From contig NZ_CP064048.1 of NCBI RefSeq assembly GCF_020923495.1, positions 3,783,001-3,847,000 of the forward strand: a stretch of 64,000 nucleotides of DNA, given 5' to 3'. The notes beneath the pieces were generated by a model. That model saw only the letters and a list, made by a program, of their open reading frames with translations. It ran no database searches and had not been told where the DNA came from. The position numbers and the translations under genes are program-made. Below are positions 27,245 to 36,317 of the stretch, piece by piece (position 1 is the stretch's first letter; each line of letters starts with the position of its first letter). Origin of the DNA: Brevibacillus sedimenti (lineage in GTDB: Bacteria; Bacillota; Bacilli; Brevibacillales; Brevibacillaceae).

Positions 27245-28504
27245 TTATTCGACCCAGCTGTCCAGATACGCTTTTTGTTCGTCGGTCAATTTGTCGATGC
27301 CGATGCCCAGCGCCTCCAGCTTGTAGCGCGCCACCATTTCGTCCAGCTCGTACGGCACGTTCAGCACGCGCTTGCCGATCGACTGGTAGTGTTTGTTGAC
27401 GTATTCCAGAGAGACTGCCTGGAGGGCAAACGTCATGTCCATGATTTCCGCCGGGTGGCCGTCGCCCGCCGCCAGGTTGACGAGGCGGCCTTCCGCCAGA
27501 AGGTACAGTTTTCGACCGTCCGCCATGACAAATTCCTCGATGTCCTTGCGAACCGTGCGCTTCGATTTCGACAGTGCTTCCAGCTCCACCTTGTTCACTT
27601 CGACATCAAAGTGGCCGGCATTGGAGAGGATCGCTCCGTCTTTCATCACTTCAAAGTGCTCTTTGCGGATCACGTCGCGGTTGCCGGTAACGGTGACGAA
27701 GTAGTCGCCGTGTTTGGCCGCTTCGCTCATCGGCATCACTTCAAAGCCGTCCATGTACGCTTCGACCGCCTTGATCGCGTCCACTTCGGTCACGATCACT
27801 TTCGCCCCGAGGCCTTTGGCGCGCATCGCCACGCCTTTGCCGCACCAGCCGTAGCCGACCACGACCACGGTTTTTCCGGCGACGACCAGGTTCGTCGTGC
27901 GGTTGATGCCGTCCCAGACGGACTGCCCGGTGCCGTAGCGGTTGTCAAACAGGTATTTGCAGAACGCGTCGTTGACCGCCACCATCGGGAACTCCAGCTT
28001 GCCCTCTTTTTCCAGCGCTTTCAGGCGCAGAATCCCGGTGGTCGTCTCTTCCGCGCCGCCGCGAATCTGGCCGAGCAGATCGCGACGTTCGCTGTGCAGG
28101 ATGGACACCAGGTCGCCGCCATCGTCAATGATCAGGTCCGGACGGGTCTCCAGCGTTTTGATCAGGTGCTCCTTGTACTCCGCCGGATCCGGATTGTACT
28201 TGGCAAATACGCGGATGCCGTCTTCCACCAGGGCCGCGCAGACGTCGTCCTGCGTGGAGAGCGGGTTGGAACCGGTAATCGTCACTTCGGCGCCGCCTGC
28301 TTGAATCACTTTTGCCAGGTATGCCGTTTTTGCTTCCAGGTGCAGGGAAATCGCCACTTTCAGGCCGGCAAACGGTTTTTCCCGTTCAAAGCGCTCCCGG
28401 ATCCGGTTCAACACGGGCATATGTTCTTTCACCCAGTCGATCTTCAAGTGACCGTTGGGTGCCAATGACATGTCTTTTACAATGCTTTCCGAAACCATGT
28501 TCAT
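27245..28504 (-). CDS. ahcY: S-adenosylhomocysteine hydrolase (adenosylhomocysteinase)
   Basis: NAD-dependent hydrolysis of S-adenosylhomocysteine to homocysteine and adenosine. NAD site VVVVGYGWCGKGVA, substrate-region NRTTNLVVAG and FVMADGRKLYLLAEGRLVNLAAGDGHP. The 419-aa length is the short bacterial type. ATG 28504 has AAGGAGGTT upstream; a second ATG two codons on is possible. B. subtilis uses the Pfs/LuxS route instead, so this is a metabolic difference; it fits with speD and metI-metC in the same window. Confidence 0.94.
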   Translation of the reverse strand: MNMVSESIVKDMSLAPNGHLKIDWVKEHMPVLNRIRERFEREKPFAGLKVAISLHLEAKTAYLAKVIQAGGAEVTITGSNPLSTQDDVCAALVEDGIRVFAKYNPDPAEYKEHLIKTLETRPDLIIDDGGDLVSILHSERRDLLGQIRGGAEETTTGILRLKALEKEGKLEFPMVAVNDAFCKYLFDNRYGTGQSVWDGINRTTNLVVAGKTVVVVGYGWCGKGVAMRAKGLGAKVIVTEVDAIKAVEAYMDGFEVMPMSEAAKHGDYFVTVTGNRDVIRKEHFEVMKDGAILSNAGHFDVEVNKVELEALSKSKRTVRKDIEEFVMADGRKLYLLAEGRLVNLAAGDGHPAEIMDMTFALQAVSLEYVNKHYQSIGKRVLNVPYELDEMVARYKLEALGIGIDKLTDEQKAYLDSWVE

Positions 28505-28756
28505 GGGTTTGACGAACCTCCTTCTTCTCTGCAACACCATCATTATCTTATCATACGCATTCGCAGGCTTCATCCTTTTTTCCTGTTCAAACCAAAAATG
28601 GTCTTGCGCGGACAGGAGCGGACGCTCGTGGTTCAGCGTGGCTCAGTCAACACTGACAAAGAAGCCTGGAAACATGTGTCTCGTTCGCTGCAATCGATTG
28701 GCCATCAGTCAGAAGCACTGCTGCGGGTGCTTGTATCTTAGAGGAAATTGTATGAT
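28505..28756. other. ahcY-bshC intergenic region, nothing recognised
   Basis: 252 bases that would form the ahcY leader. There is a short hairpin TCAGT / ACTGA near 28660, but no T-tract, T-box motif or riboswitch core that I recognise, and no clear promoter. Confidence 0.4.
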
Positions 28757-30379
28757 TTACAGATAGATGACGTGATGCCTGCCGTCGTGGGCAAGCGGCG
28801 CTTCGATCAGACGGTCGACCAGATCGAGTCCGTGCTTGTTGGCAAAGGAAACATACGACAGCTTCCGCTCCTGCCATGCTCCCTCGGGAGCAAGCGCAGC
28901 CTCCAGCCGCTGCACCCGCACCCGGCCCACATCTTCCCGCTGGTCCAGCAAGCGGAGCAGCCGCTTCTCCAAAAAGTCCACCTGGGCCATCAGCATGCCC
29001 ACATTTTTTTCGGCCAATTTACGCATGCCCGGTTCCAGGCGGATGACCTCGTCCACGAGCGGACGGTAGATGTCGAGCAAACCTTCCCGCACCTCCGTGA
29101 AGCGCCCGGCCAGGGGGTGCGGTGCCCGCCGCGCCTCCCATTCGGCTTTCCACCCGGCAAAATCCCTTAACATCTGCTCAATGGTAATGCCGCACTCGCG
29201 CATCAGCCGCTCCATCGCCCCTTCGACCAGGGTGACCGACAGGCGGGGCAGCACGATCGGCAGGCGAAGCCCAAAGAGTTCAAACACTTCTTTTAAATAC
29301 GCCCAGTACGCCACTTCACCCGGTCCGGCCACAAAGGCCAGCGTGGGGAACAGATACTCCTGCATCAGCGGGCGAGTCACTACATTGGCGCTGAAGCGCT
29401 CCGGTTCCATCTCCGCCAGCCGCAGCAACTCCTCACGAGTGTAGCTGCGACGCCGCGTCACGAACCGTTCGCCGTGGCGCTCCAGGAGCAAACGGTCTTG
29501 GTCCTCGTAGAGAAACAGGTTGGCTTGATGCGCCTTCACCTGAAGCTGCTGCGGGTATCCGGCGGCTTCGATCCGTTCGGCGGCATCCATCAGCAGGCCG
29601 GCCAGCTGTTCGTTTTGTTCGAGGATCGCGCGGAACATCGGCTGTTCCAGTTTGCGCACAAACGGCAGGCTGGACTCCACCAGCACCAGACCGTGCTTGC
29701 CGAACAGGCGGGCCATCAGGCGGGCAAACCAGTCCGCCAACGTCTTGGAGGAAGCCAGCGTTTCTTCCAACAGATCCCGAATCACGGCCGTATACTCCGT
29801 TTCCGTCTGGTCGGCAAAAAAATCGGCCAGAAAGCGGCGGCACTCATCCGGGTCGAAGGGCAGCATGCTGGCCGACGGGCGCCCTTTGCGCGGCAGCGCC
29901 AGCCGTCCTTTGCGCAGAGCCGTTCCCCCTTCCGCCAGCCAGTAGAGGTGGTCGATTTCGTCAATATCGTGATCTTCACCGGCAATCCAAAACACCGGAA
30001 CGACTTCCGTCTGGAGTTCCTTTGACAGCCGTTTTGCTGCCTGTACCAGGTGGACAGCCTTGTAGATCGTATACAGCGGTCCTGTCAGCACTCCGGCCTG
30101 CTGGCCGCCAACGACGACCAGCGTCTGCGTACATCGCAGCCGTTCAATCTGCGCCAGCGCCTCCGGATGATTGCCGATCTGACTGTTGTAGGCATACAAT
30201 CCGTCCGCCAGTTCATTCCGGTGCGGGATGGGCCGTTCTGTGAGCCACGCGATCCGCTCCCGGTACGAATCGGAACGGTAGGGATGGTACGCAAAGAATT
30301 GCAGCGCATCGGCTTTTCCCTGCTGGTACGCATTGGACAGCGGGTTCGCCAAAGGAAGCGCAACGCATTCAATTTTCAT
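28757..30379 (-). CDS. bshC: BshC, cysteine-adding enzyme of bacillithiol synthesis
   Basis: Last step of bacillithiol synthesis, adding cysteine to GlcN-malate. The family segments VVGGQQAGVLTGPLYTIYKAV and PVFWIAGEDHDIDEIDHLYWL are conserved, and the C-terminal half has the long coiled coil of the family. 540 aa, full length. bshC (yllA) also sits just upstream of mraZ in B. subtilis. Confidence 0.94.
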   Translation of the reverse strand: MKIECVALPLANPLSNAYQQGKADALQFFAYHPYRSDSYRERIAWLTERPIPHRNELADGLYAYNSQIGNHPEALAQIERLRCTQTLVVVGGQQAGVLTGPLYTIYKAVHLVQAAKRLSKELQTEVVPVFWIAGEDHDIDEIDHLYWLAEGGTALRKGRLALPRKGRPSASMLPFDPDECRRFLADFFADQTETEYTAVIRDLLEETLASSKTLADWFARLMARLFGKHGLVLVESSLPFVRKLEQPMFRAILEQNEQLAGLLMDAAERIEAAGYPQQLQVKAHQANLFLYEDQDRLLLERHGERFVTRRRSYTREELLRLAEMEPERFSANVVTRPLMQEYLFPTLAFVAGPGEVAYWAYLKEVFELFGLRLPIVLPRLSVTLVEGAMERLMRECGITIEQMLRDFAGWKAEWEARRAPHPLAGRFTEVREGLLDIYRPLVDEVIRLEPGMRKLAEKNVGMLMAQVDFLEKRLLRLLDQREDVGRVRVQRLEAALAPEGAWQERKLSYVSFANKHGLDLVDRLIEAPLAHDGRHHVIYL

Positions 30380-30436
30380 TAATGCTCACCTTTCTTACGC
30401 CATGTCACTGCAAATTATACCATGCCCCCTTTCCGT

Positions 30437-30470
30437 AAAAAAACAAGACAACCCGCTGAATGGGTTGTCT
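30437..30470 (-). terminator. Terminator after the HTH-cupin gene
   Basis: AGACAACCC / GGGTTGTCT perfect 9-bp stem, followed on the minus strand by TGTTTTTTT. It separates the regulator gene from bshC. Confidence 0.88.
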
Positions 30471-30492
30471 AAGTGCAGTCAAATGTGCTGTC

Positions 30493-31053
30493 TTAAAATT
30501 GCGACGGTGTCATCGACCAAATCAGCACGGCCTCGCCGTCGCCAGTATTTTCAATGGTGTGGGGTTTGGAACAGTCAAACGAAATGCTGTCACCCGCTTC
30601 CAGTTCATGCTCCTCGTCATGAAAACGCGCCGTCACGCGTCCCTGGATGACGACAAAACACTCTTCGCCCTCTGCCTGCACAAACCGGTCTGCCGCCATC
30701 TGTCCCGGCTGCAGCCTGACTTCCAGCATGCCCAATTTGCCGCTGCCGCCGGTGGAAAGCAGACTGTACGTGCCGGTCGATTCAGGGAAGATCATCTGTC
30801 TGCGCTTCTCTTTGCGGGTGACGTGTACCTGCTTCTGGTCGATGTCCTCGAAAAAGTGAATGATCGACGATTCAAGCGCTTTCGTAATTTTCCACAGCGA
30901 ATCCAGCGAGGGCTGGGAAATGCCGCGCTCCACCTGGCTGAGCAAGCCCTTGCTCAGTCCTGTCTTGTTGGCCATGACTTCGAGCGTGAAGCCGCGTTCT
31001 TTCCGAATCGTTCGAATCTTGTGTCCGATCGACTCGATGGGAAGCCGCATCAT
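30493..31053 (-). CDS. XRE-family regulator with C-terminal cupin
   Basis: 186 aa. An N-terminal XRE helix-turn-helix (RTIRKERGFTLEVMANKTGLSKGLLSQVERGISQPSLDSL) is joined to a cupin_2 sensor domain (GEECFVVIQGRVTARFHDEEHELEAGDSISFDCSKPHTIENTG). Regulators of this build often control amino acid, polyamine or osmolyte genes in response to a small ligand; the target is unknown. It is a single-gene unit with its own terminator. AAGGTAGG precedes the start. Confidence 0.88.
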   Translation of the reverse strand: MMRLPIESIGHKIRTIRKERGFTLEVMANKTGLSKGLLSQVERGISQPSLDSLWKITKALESSIIHFFEDIDQKQVHVTRKEKRRQMIFPESTGTYSLLSTGGSGKLGMLEVRLQPGQMAADRFVQAEGEECFVVIQGRVTARFHDEEHELEAGDSISFDCSKPHTIENTGDGEAVLIWSMTPSQF

Positions 31054-31102
31054 TGTCCTACCTTCTTTCTTTTCAGGATATGTATTGATACCGCCGGTGG
31101 AT

Positions 31103-31522
31103 TCAGACGACGCTCATCGTCTTGACGATCCCCATCGCAAAGAGCACCACGTAAACCAGTCCAAACAGGGGAAACGACAACCGCCACGCGGAAAAACCGG
31201 CCTTCCGCAGGGAGAGTTTTCTCTTCCACTTCACCTGCAGCCAACTCAGCAAGCCTACAGTCACGAGGAAAAACACGATCACCCACCACCAAGCGGAAAG
31301 CGCATCCGGCCAGATCACGCCATAGGCGGCCACGACAGCGCGAATGAACAAAAAATTCGTGATATTAACCGCCCAGCGGCCGGCCAGCCGCCGGTCCCGT
31401 TTCCACGCGTGCACGATCAGATACGCCAGCGGAAACCCGAGAAATGGAAAAACGGTCAACAGAGCCCACACATGGGTCAGCACTGCCCAAACAAACGACC
31501 AGAGATTACCCAAAACGGTCAT
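31103..31522 (-). CDS. DUF3397-family membrane protein
   Basis: 139-aa protein with four predicted membrane helices; belongs to the DUF3397 family that often accompanies panE and bshC in Bacillales. Function unknown. ATG 31522 has AAGGAGAGG upstream; the gene overlaps the end of panE by 17 bases, so the two are coupled. Confidence 0.8.
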   Translation of the reverse strand: MTVLGNLWSFVWAVLTHVWALLTVFPFLGFPLAYLIVHAWKRDRRLAGRWAVNITNFLFIRAVVAAYGVIWPDALSAWWWVIVFFLVTVGLLSWLQVKWKRKLSLRKAGFSAWRLSFPLFGLVYVVLFAMGIVKTMSVV

Positions 31523-32480
31523 GTGCCGCCTCTCCTTTCGCGGTTTCCATGCCTGATTTGAGATGTACGGCGCGCAACAGCGTTTCGTGCAGCGGAACGG
31601 GCGTGCCGGTCCGTTTTCCCGTGTCCACGAGGTACCCGTTGATCGCGTCCACTTCCGTCCGGTGGTGCCGTCTGATATCCTGCAGCATGGAGGAAAGATT
31701 CCGGGAAGTATTTCGGCAAATGGATACAATTTCCTGCCAATCTGCTTCATCAATTTTTTGACCGCAGCGGTTGGCCACGGCGGCCGCTTCGTCAAACAAT
31801 TCCCGCATCAGCCTAAGCGTGTGCGGTGAATCGAGCAGCATGCCGTTGGGAATCTCGAACAACGCGGTCAAGGGATTAATCAGCGCGTTGGCCAGCAGTT
31901 TGCGCCAGGCGTAAGGCTCGACAGCGTCCACGTATTCGGCGCGGATGCCGCAGCGGTTGGCCCAGGCGACAAACGCGGCAATCAGCGGATCGCGCACAGG
32001 CTCAGCCGTCCAGGGTCCGACGCGCAGCAGGCCGGTGCCGGTGTGTTCCACCTCGAACGGCGACAGGCGGCGCGCCCCCTCTGTATTGATCGCGTAAAAA
32101 TGCTGCCCAGGCTCCAGCCCTTCCGCCAATTGTTCGTGATGACCCATGCCGTTTTGCAGGGCCAGCACCCGCGCCGAGCGGGGGAGTTGGCGCAGCAGCG
32201 GCAGCAGCTCGGCGATGGCAGTCTGCTTCACGGCCAACAGGTAGAGATCGCCCTCCGGCAATCCGTCGTCTATCGGAGAAGCGTTGACCGCGACTGTTTC
32301 CCGTCGGCCGTCCAGCGTGTACAGGGACAGCCCCCGGTCGCCGATCAGCGCGGCCTGCTCACGGGTGCGGGTAACCAACTCGACCGACTGGCCGTTCAGC
32401 AAAAAACGGGCCGCGTACAGCAATCCTACGGAACCGCCGCCGATTACCACCGGGTGGAACGTTATCGCTTCCGACTGCAT
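31506..32480 (-). CDS. panE: 2-dehydropantoate 2-reductase (PanE family)
   Basis: NADPH-dependent ketopantoate reductase of pantothenate and CoA synthesis. N-terminal Rossmann motif VVIGGGSVGLLYAARF, catalytic-region lysine in PYAWRKLLANALINPLTALF, and C-terminal EVDAINGYLVDTGK. 324 aa from ATG 32480, which has AGGTG 5 bases upstream. B. subtilis panE (ylbQ) occupies the same place next to bshC. Confidence 0.9.
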   Translation of the reverse strand: MQSEAITFHPVVIGGGSVGLLYAARFLLNGQSVELVTRTREQAALIGDRGLSLYTLDGRRETVAVNASPIDDGLPEGDLYLLAVKQTAIAELLPLLRQLPRSARVLALQNGMGHHEQLAEGLEPGQHFYAINTEGARRLSPFEVEHTGTGLLRVGPWTAEPVRDPLIAAFVAWANRCGIRAEYVDAVEPYAWRKLLANALINPLTALFEIPNGMLLDSPHTLRLMRELFDEAAAVANRCGQKIDEADWQEIVSICRNTSRNLSSMLQDIRRHHRTEVDAINGYLVDTGKRTGTPVPLHETLLRAVHLKSGMETAKGEAAHDRFG

Positions 32481-32730
32481 TTGTTCACCTACATTAATCA
32501 ATACTTATTTCAAGAATAGCAGGTTTGCGATCAATGTTCAATGAAATGTGCGCAAAAGGTCGAAATTATCGAAACATTTTCCGCCCGAGCGGTCCGTCAG
32601 CACACGTGCCGACAGCAGCGGTCAATCTGAGTGAACAAAACGCAACGCCATCGCTTCAGGTTAAACCTTCTTATTTGTAAAGGCATACCTCCCGTTGGCT
32701 GCCAAGCAGCGCCACAGCCTGTTTTTCACA
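32481..32730. other. Intergenic region between panE and the yng operon
   Basis: 250 bases in front of panE without a convincing gene. Reading frames here are short and Lys/Arg-rich with no ribosome binding site. The panE promoter should lie here, but no clear -35/-10 pair was found. Confidence 0.4.
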
Positions 32731-32776
32731 AAAAAAAAAAAAAAAACAGACTGCCTCCTCACCGAAGACAGTCTGT
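32731..32776 (-). terminator. yng operon terminator with T16
   Basis: ACAGACTG / CAGTCTGT stem (32746-32753, 32769-32776) followed on the minus strand by sixteen T. It ends the yngHXGFE operon. Confidence 0.9.
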
Positions 32777-32785
32777 CTGGCACAT

Positions 32786-34324
32786 CTACACCGGGTATAC
32801 CGGGTGCTTGCGCTCCGAGAAGATTTGCTGCTTGCTCTTGTAAATCTCGAAACGGCGGATCAGCTCGCCGCGCAGTTCGCTCGGCGGCACGATCGCATCC
32901 ACGATCAGGTTGGAGGCGAGCAGGTAGATGTCGATATCCTGCTGGTACTCACGTCGTTTTTCCATAATAAACGCTTGCCGCTCCTGCGGGTCTTCAATCG
33001 CCTGAATCTTGTTGCTGTAGACGGCGTTAACCGCCGCTTCCGGCCCCATCACGGCGATCTGCGCGCCGGGCAGTGCCAGGCAGGCGTCGGGTTCAAACGC
33101 CGAGCTGGCCATCGCATACAGGCCGGCGCCGTACGCCTTGCGCACGATCACGGAGATTTTCGGCACAGTCGCCTCCGCCATGGCCGCGATCATTTTCGCG
33201 CCGTGCCGGATGATGCCGGCCCGCTCTACGGCGGTGCCAATCATGAAGCCCGGGACATCAGCGAGAAACAGCAGCGGGATGCGAAACGCGTCGCACAAGG
33301 TAATGAAGCGGGCCGCCTTGTCGGCCGAATCGACGAACAGCACGCCTCCTTTCACCCGAGGCTGGTTGGCAACAATGCCGACCGGTTTTCCTTCCAGCCG
33401 GGCAAAACCGGTGATCAGTTCCTGGGCGAACAGCTTCTTGATCTCAAAGAACGAACCCTCGTCCACCAGTGCATCAATCAAGTCGTACATGTTAAAGGGC
33501 GTGTTCTGGTTTTCCGGCACGATCTCGTTGATGTCCCGCGCATCCGGTTTGGGTGGCCGGGCCGCTTCCACAGGGAGCTCTTTCGTGTAGTCGTCCGGCA
33601 AATAGCTGAGGTAGCGACGGGCTGCCTGAATCGCTTCCTCTTCATTGGCCGCCAGAATGTCGCCGCAGCCGCTCACCGAGCAGTGCATGCGCGCGCCGCC
33701 CAGTTCCTCCAGCGTCACCTTTTCGCCGATTACCATTTCCGCCATGCGGGGAGACCCGAGGTACATGCTGGCGTTTTTGTCCACCATGATGACCACGTCG
33801 CAAAACGCCGGAATGTACGCTCCTCCAGCGGCGGAAGGGCCAAACAGGACGCACACCTGCGGAATTTTGCCGGAGAGCTTCACCTGGTTGTAAAAGATCC
33901 GGCCCGCTCCCCGCCTGCCGGGGAACATCTCCAGTTGATCGGTGATGCGTGCGCCGGCGGAATCAACCAGGTAGATCAGCGGCACGCGCATTTTATCCGC
34001 CGTCTCCTGGATGCGGATGATCTTTTCCACCGTCCGCGCTCCCCACGAACCGGCCTTGACCGTCGCGTCGTTGGCCATCACGCAGACGGTCCGCCCATTC
34101 ACTTTGCCGATGGCGGTCACGACCCCGTCTGCCGGCAGGTCACCCGCGGTGAAATTGGCAAACAAGCCGTCTTCCACCATGAACTCATCGTCAAACAACA
34201 GCTTCAATCTGTCGCGGACGAACAGCTTGTTCTGCTCCTTCAGCTTGGCGTGGTACTTTTCCTCTCCTCCCTGCTTCACCTTGGCAATCCGTTCTTTCAG
34301 CGTCTGTTCCAACTGCTTGCTCAT
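32786..34324 (-). CDS. yngE: Acyl-CoA carboxylase carboxyltransferase, YngE type (methylcrotonyl-CoA)
   Basis: Carboxyltransferase subunit that moves CO2 from biotin to a branched acyl-CoA, 512 aa. Two crotonase-like halves with oxyanion Gly-Gly pairs in GPSAAGGAYIPAFCD and in KAYGAGLYAMA. Neighbouring genes for HMG-CoA lyase and a methylglutaconyl-CoA hydratase-like crotonase point to 3-methylcrotonyl-CoA in leucine breakdown; propionyl-CoA is less likely. In B. subtilis the yng operon is active in the mother cell. GGGAGG precedes ATG 34324. Confidence 0.9.
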   Translation of the reverse strand: MSKQLEQTLKERIAKVKQGGEEKYHAKLKEQNKLFVRDRLKLLFDDEFMVEDGLFANFTAGDLPADGVVTAIGKVNGRTVCVMANDATVKAGSWGARTVEKIIRIQETADKMRVPLIYLVDSAGARITDQLEMFPGRRGAGRIFYNQVKLSGKIPQVCVLFGPSAAGGAYIPAFCDVVIMVDKNASMYLGSPRMAEMVIGEKVTLEELGGARMHCSVSGCGDILAANEEEAIQAARRYLSYLPDDYTKELPVEAARPPKPDARDINEIVPENQNTPFNMYDLIDALVDEGSFFEIKKLFAQELITGFARLEGKPVGIVANQPRVKGGVLFVDSADKAARFITLCDAFRIPLLFLADVPGFMIGTAVERAGIIRHGAKMIAAMAEATVPKISVIVRKAYGAGLYAMASSAFEPDACLALPGAQIAVMGPEAAVNAVYSNKIQAIEDPQERQAFIMEKRREYQQDIDIYLLASNLIVDAIVPPSELRGELIRRFEIYKSKQQIFSERKHPVYPV

Positions 34325-34339
34325 CTGCCGTTCCTCCCG

Positions 34340-35113
34340 TCATTCTCCGCGATATACCGGTTTTCGCTTTTCCCTGAACGCTTCCAGCCCTTCCAGCCGG
34401 TCGCGGGTGGGGATTAGCACCTGGTAGGCGCTGCTCTCGATCGCCAACCCCGTCGCCAGATCGGCCTCCATCCCGTAATCAATGGCGAACTTCGCCTGGG
34501 CCAGCGCAAGCGGCGCGTTGGCGGCAATCTCCTCAGCCAGCTGAAGCGCGGACGTCATCACCTGATCGCGCGGAACCGTGCGGTTGACCAGCCCGATCGC
34601 CAGCGCCTCCTCGGCGTTGACGCGGCGGGCGGTAAAAATCAGCTCCTTGGCCTTCCCCTTGCCGATCAAGCGCGGCAGCCGCTGCGTCCCGCCCGCTCCG
34701 GGAATGATGCCAAGCGACGTCTCCGTCAGCCCCATCTGGGCCGTCTCGCTCATCACCCTAAGATCGCAGGCCAGGGCCAGCTCCGTTCCGCCGCCCAGCG
34801 CAACGCCGTTGATCGCGGCGATGACCGGCTTGGGCAGACGCTCCAGCTCACTGAACGTATCCCGGATGGTGCGGATGTAGAGCTGCACTTGAAGCTCCGT
34901 CATCGTCCGCCGCTCCTTTAAGTCGGCGCCGGAGCAGAACGCCTTCTCCCCCACACCGGTCACTACGACGGCGCGAATTTCCCTGTCCGCGTCGATCTCG
35001 GCAATCAGCCGACGCAGCGTGAACAGCGTCTCCAGGTTCAGACAGTTGTACACCTCGGGCCGATTCAGCGTCAGCACGCCGACGGCCCCCTCTTTTCGCA
35101 GCAGTACGCTCAT
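34340..35113 (-). CDS. yngF: Enoyl-CoA hydratase, YngF type (methylglutaconyl-CoA hydratase)
   Basis: 257-aa crotonase. Both catalytic glutamates of hydratases are present: Glu111 (GGGTELALACD) and Glu131 (GLTETSLGIIPGAGGTQRL). In this operon it should hydrate 3-methylglutaconyl-CoA to HMG-CoA. The start overlaps the yngG stop by ATGA (35110-35113). Confidence 0.9.
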   Translation of the reverse strand: MSVLLRKEGAVGVLTLNRPEVYNCLNLETLFTLRRLIAEIDADREIRAVVVTGVGEKAFCSGADLKERRTMTELQVQLYIRTIRDTFSELERLPKPVIAAINGVALGGGTELALACDLRVMSETAQMGLTETSLGIIPGAGGTQRLPRLIGKGKAKELIFTARRVNAEEALAIGLVNRTVPRDQVMTSALQLAEEIAANAPLALAQAKFAIDYGMEADLATGLAIESSAYQVLIPTRDRLEGLEAFREKRKPVYRGE

Positions 35114-36048
35114 GCCGTATCCCCTTCCGCCTCATTCTTTGCGCAGGTTTCCGCCTGCGCCAGACTGGCCGCAAGCACCTTGGACGGCAGAGGGCGCCCC
35201 AACTGCCGCTGAATGTAACTGCCCGCCTCGATCAGCTTCTGCAGATCCACGCCAGTCTCATAGCCCATGCCGTGCAGCATGTAAACCAAATCTTCGCTGG
35301 AAATGTTACCGCTCGCCCCCGGCGCGTACGGGCATCCCCCCAAACCGCCGATCGAGCTGTCAAATGTGCGGATTCCTTCGGCCAGGGCAGCCGCCACGTT
35401 GGCCAGGCCCGTTCCACGGGTATCGTGAAAATGACCGGCCAAGCGCTCGCTCGTAACATCGTTCACAAGCACTGAAAACGTCTCCTGCACCTGACGGGGC
35501 GTGGCCACCCCGATGGTGTCGCCGATGGAGACTTCGTAGACGCCCATTTTGAGCAGTTCGTCCGTCACCCGCCGGCTGTTGTCCAGCGGGACGGCCCCTT
35601 CATACGGGCAGCCGAACACGGTGGAGACGTATCCCCGCACGCGCATGCCCAGCGTCAGCGCCTCTTGGACTACTTCCCTGAGAACGGGGAAGGTTTCGCT
35701 GATGCTTTTGTTGATGTTTTTGCGGTTGTGCGTCTCCGAGGCGGACATGAATACCGCCACCTCCGTCACCCCGCACTCCCTGGCTCGCTCCAGCCCGCGC
35801 AGATTGGGCACGAGCGCGCTGTACGTCACGTCCGGGTTGCGCGGCAGTTGGCGAAAGACGTCCGCCGTGTCGGCCAATTGGGGAATCCAGCGCGGATGGA
35901 CGAATGAGCCGGCTTCGATCCGGCGCAGTCCCGCCTCGGCCAGCAGGCCGATCAGCCGGATTTTCGCCTCGGTCGGCACCATTTGAGATTCGTTTTGCAG
36001 GCCGTCACGCGGCCCTACTTCTACAATCTGCACCTGCATGCAGGCCAC
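35110..36048 (-). CDS. yngG: Hydroxymethylglutaryl-CoA lyase
   Basis: Splits HMG-CoA into acetyl-CoA and acetoacetate, the last step of leucine degradation. TIM-barrel motifs VEVGPRDGLQNE (N-terminal), GDTIGVATP, HFHDTRGTGLAN and the active-site loop GGLGGCPYAPGASGN with the catalytic Cys. The start is GTG 36048 or ATG 36039; AGGAAAGG lies close to the GTG. 312 aa. Confidence 0.93.
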   Translation of the reverse strand: MACMQVQIVEVGPRDGLQNESQMVPTEAKIRLIGLLAEAGLRRIEAGSFVHPRWIPQLADTADVFRQLPRNPDVTYSALVPNLRGLERARECGVTEVAVFMSASETHNRKNINKSISETFPVLREVVQEALTLGMRVRGYVSTVFGCPYEGAVPLDNSRRVTDELLKMGVYEVSIGDTIGVATPRQVQETFSVLVNDVTSERLAGHFHDTRGTGLANVAAALAEGIRTFDSSIGGLGGCPYAPGASGNISSEDLVYMLHGMGYETGVDLQKLIEAGSYIQRQLGRPLPSKVLAASLAQAETCAKNEAEGDTA

Positions 36049-36091
36049 CTGCCTTTCCTAGCGGGCGCTCAGTTTGGAATCATTCTAAAAA

Positions 36092-36310
36092 CTACTCCAG
36101 TACGAGGATGACATCTCCGTCATTGACGAAGTCCCCGACATTTACTTTTACTTCAACCACTTTGCCGTCCGCTTCCGCCTGGATCGGCACTTCCATCTTC
36201 ATCGACTCCAGCACGACCACGTCCTGACCTTGGTTCACCTGGTCGCCTGCCTGCACCAGCACGTTGATAACGGTTCCTGCCATGGATGCTGTCACGTTTT
36301 TCATCATCAT
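36092..36310 (-). CDS. yngHB: Biotin carboxyl carrier protein (YngXX/YngHB type)
   Basis: 72-aa single-domain carrier. The biotin-accepting lysine is in ESMKME, flanked by the usual Gly hairpins (AGTVINVLVQAGD and VGDFVNDGDVILVLE). It shuttles carboxybiotin between YngH and YngE. Three ATG codons in a row begin the frame; the second or third fits the AAGGAG spacing better than the first. Confidence 0.93.
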   Translation of the reverse strand: MMMKNVTASMAGTVINVLVQAGDQVNQGQDVVVLESMKMEVPIQAEADGKVVEVKVNVGDFVNDGDVILVLE

Positions 36311-36317
36311 GCTCTCC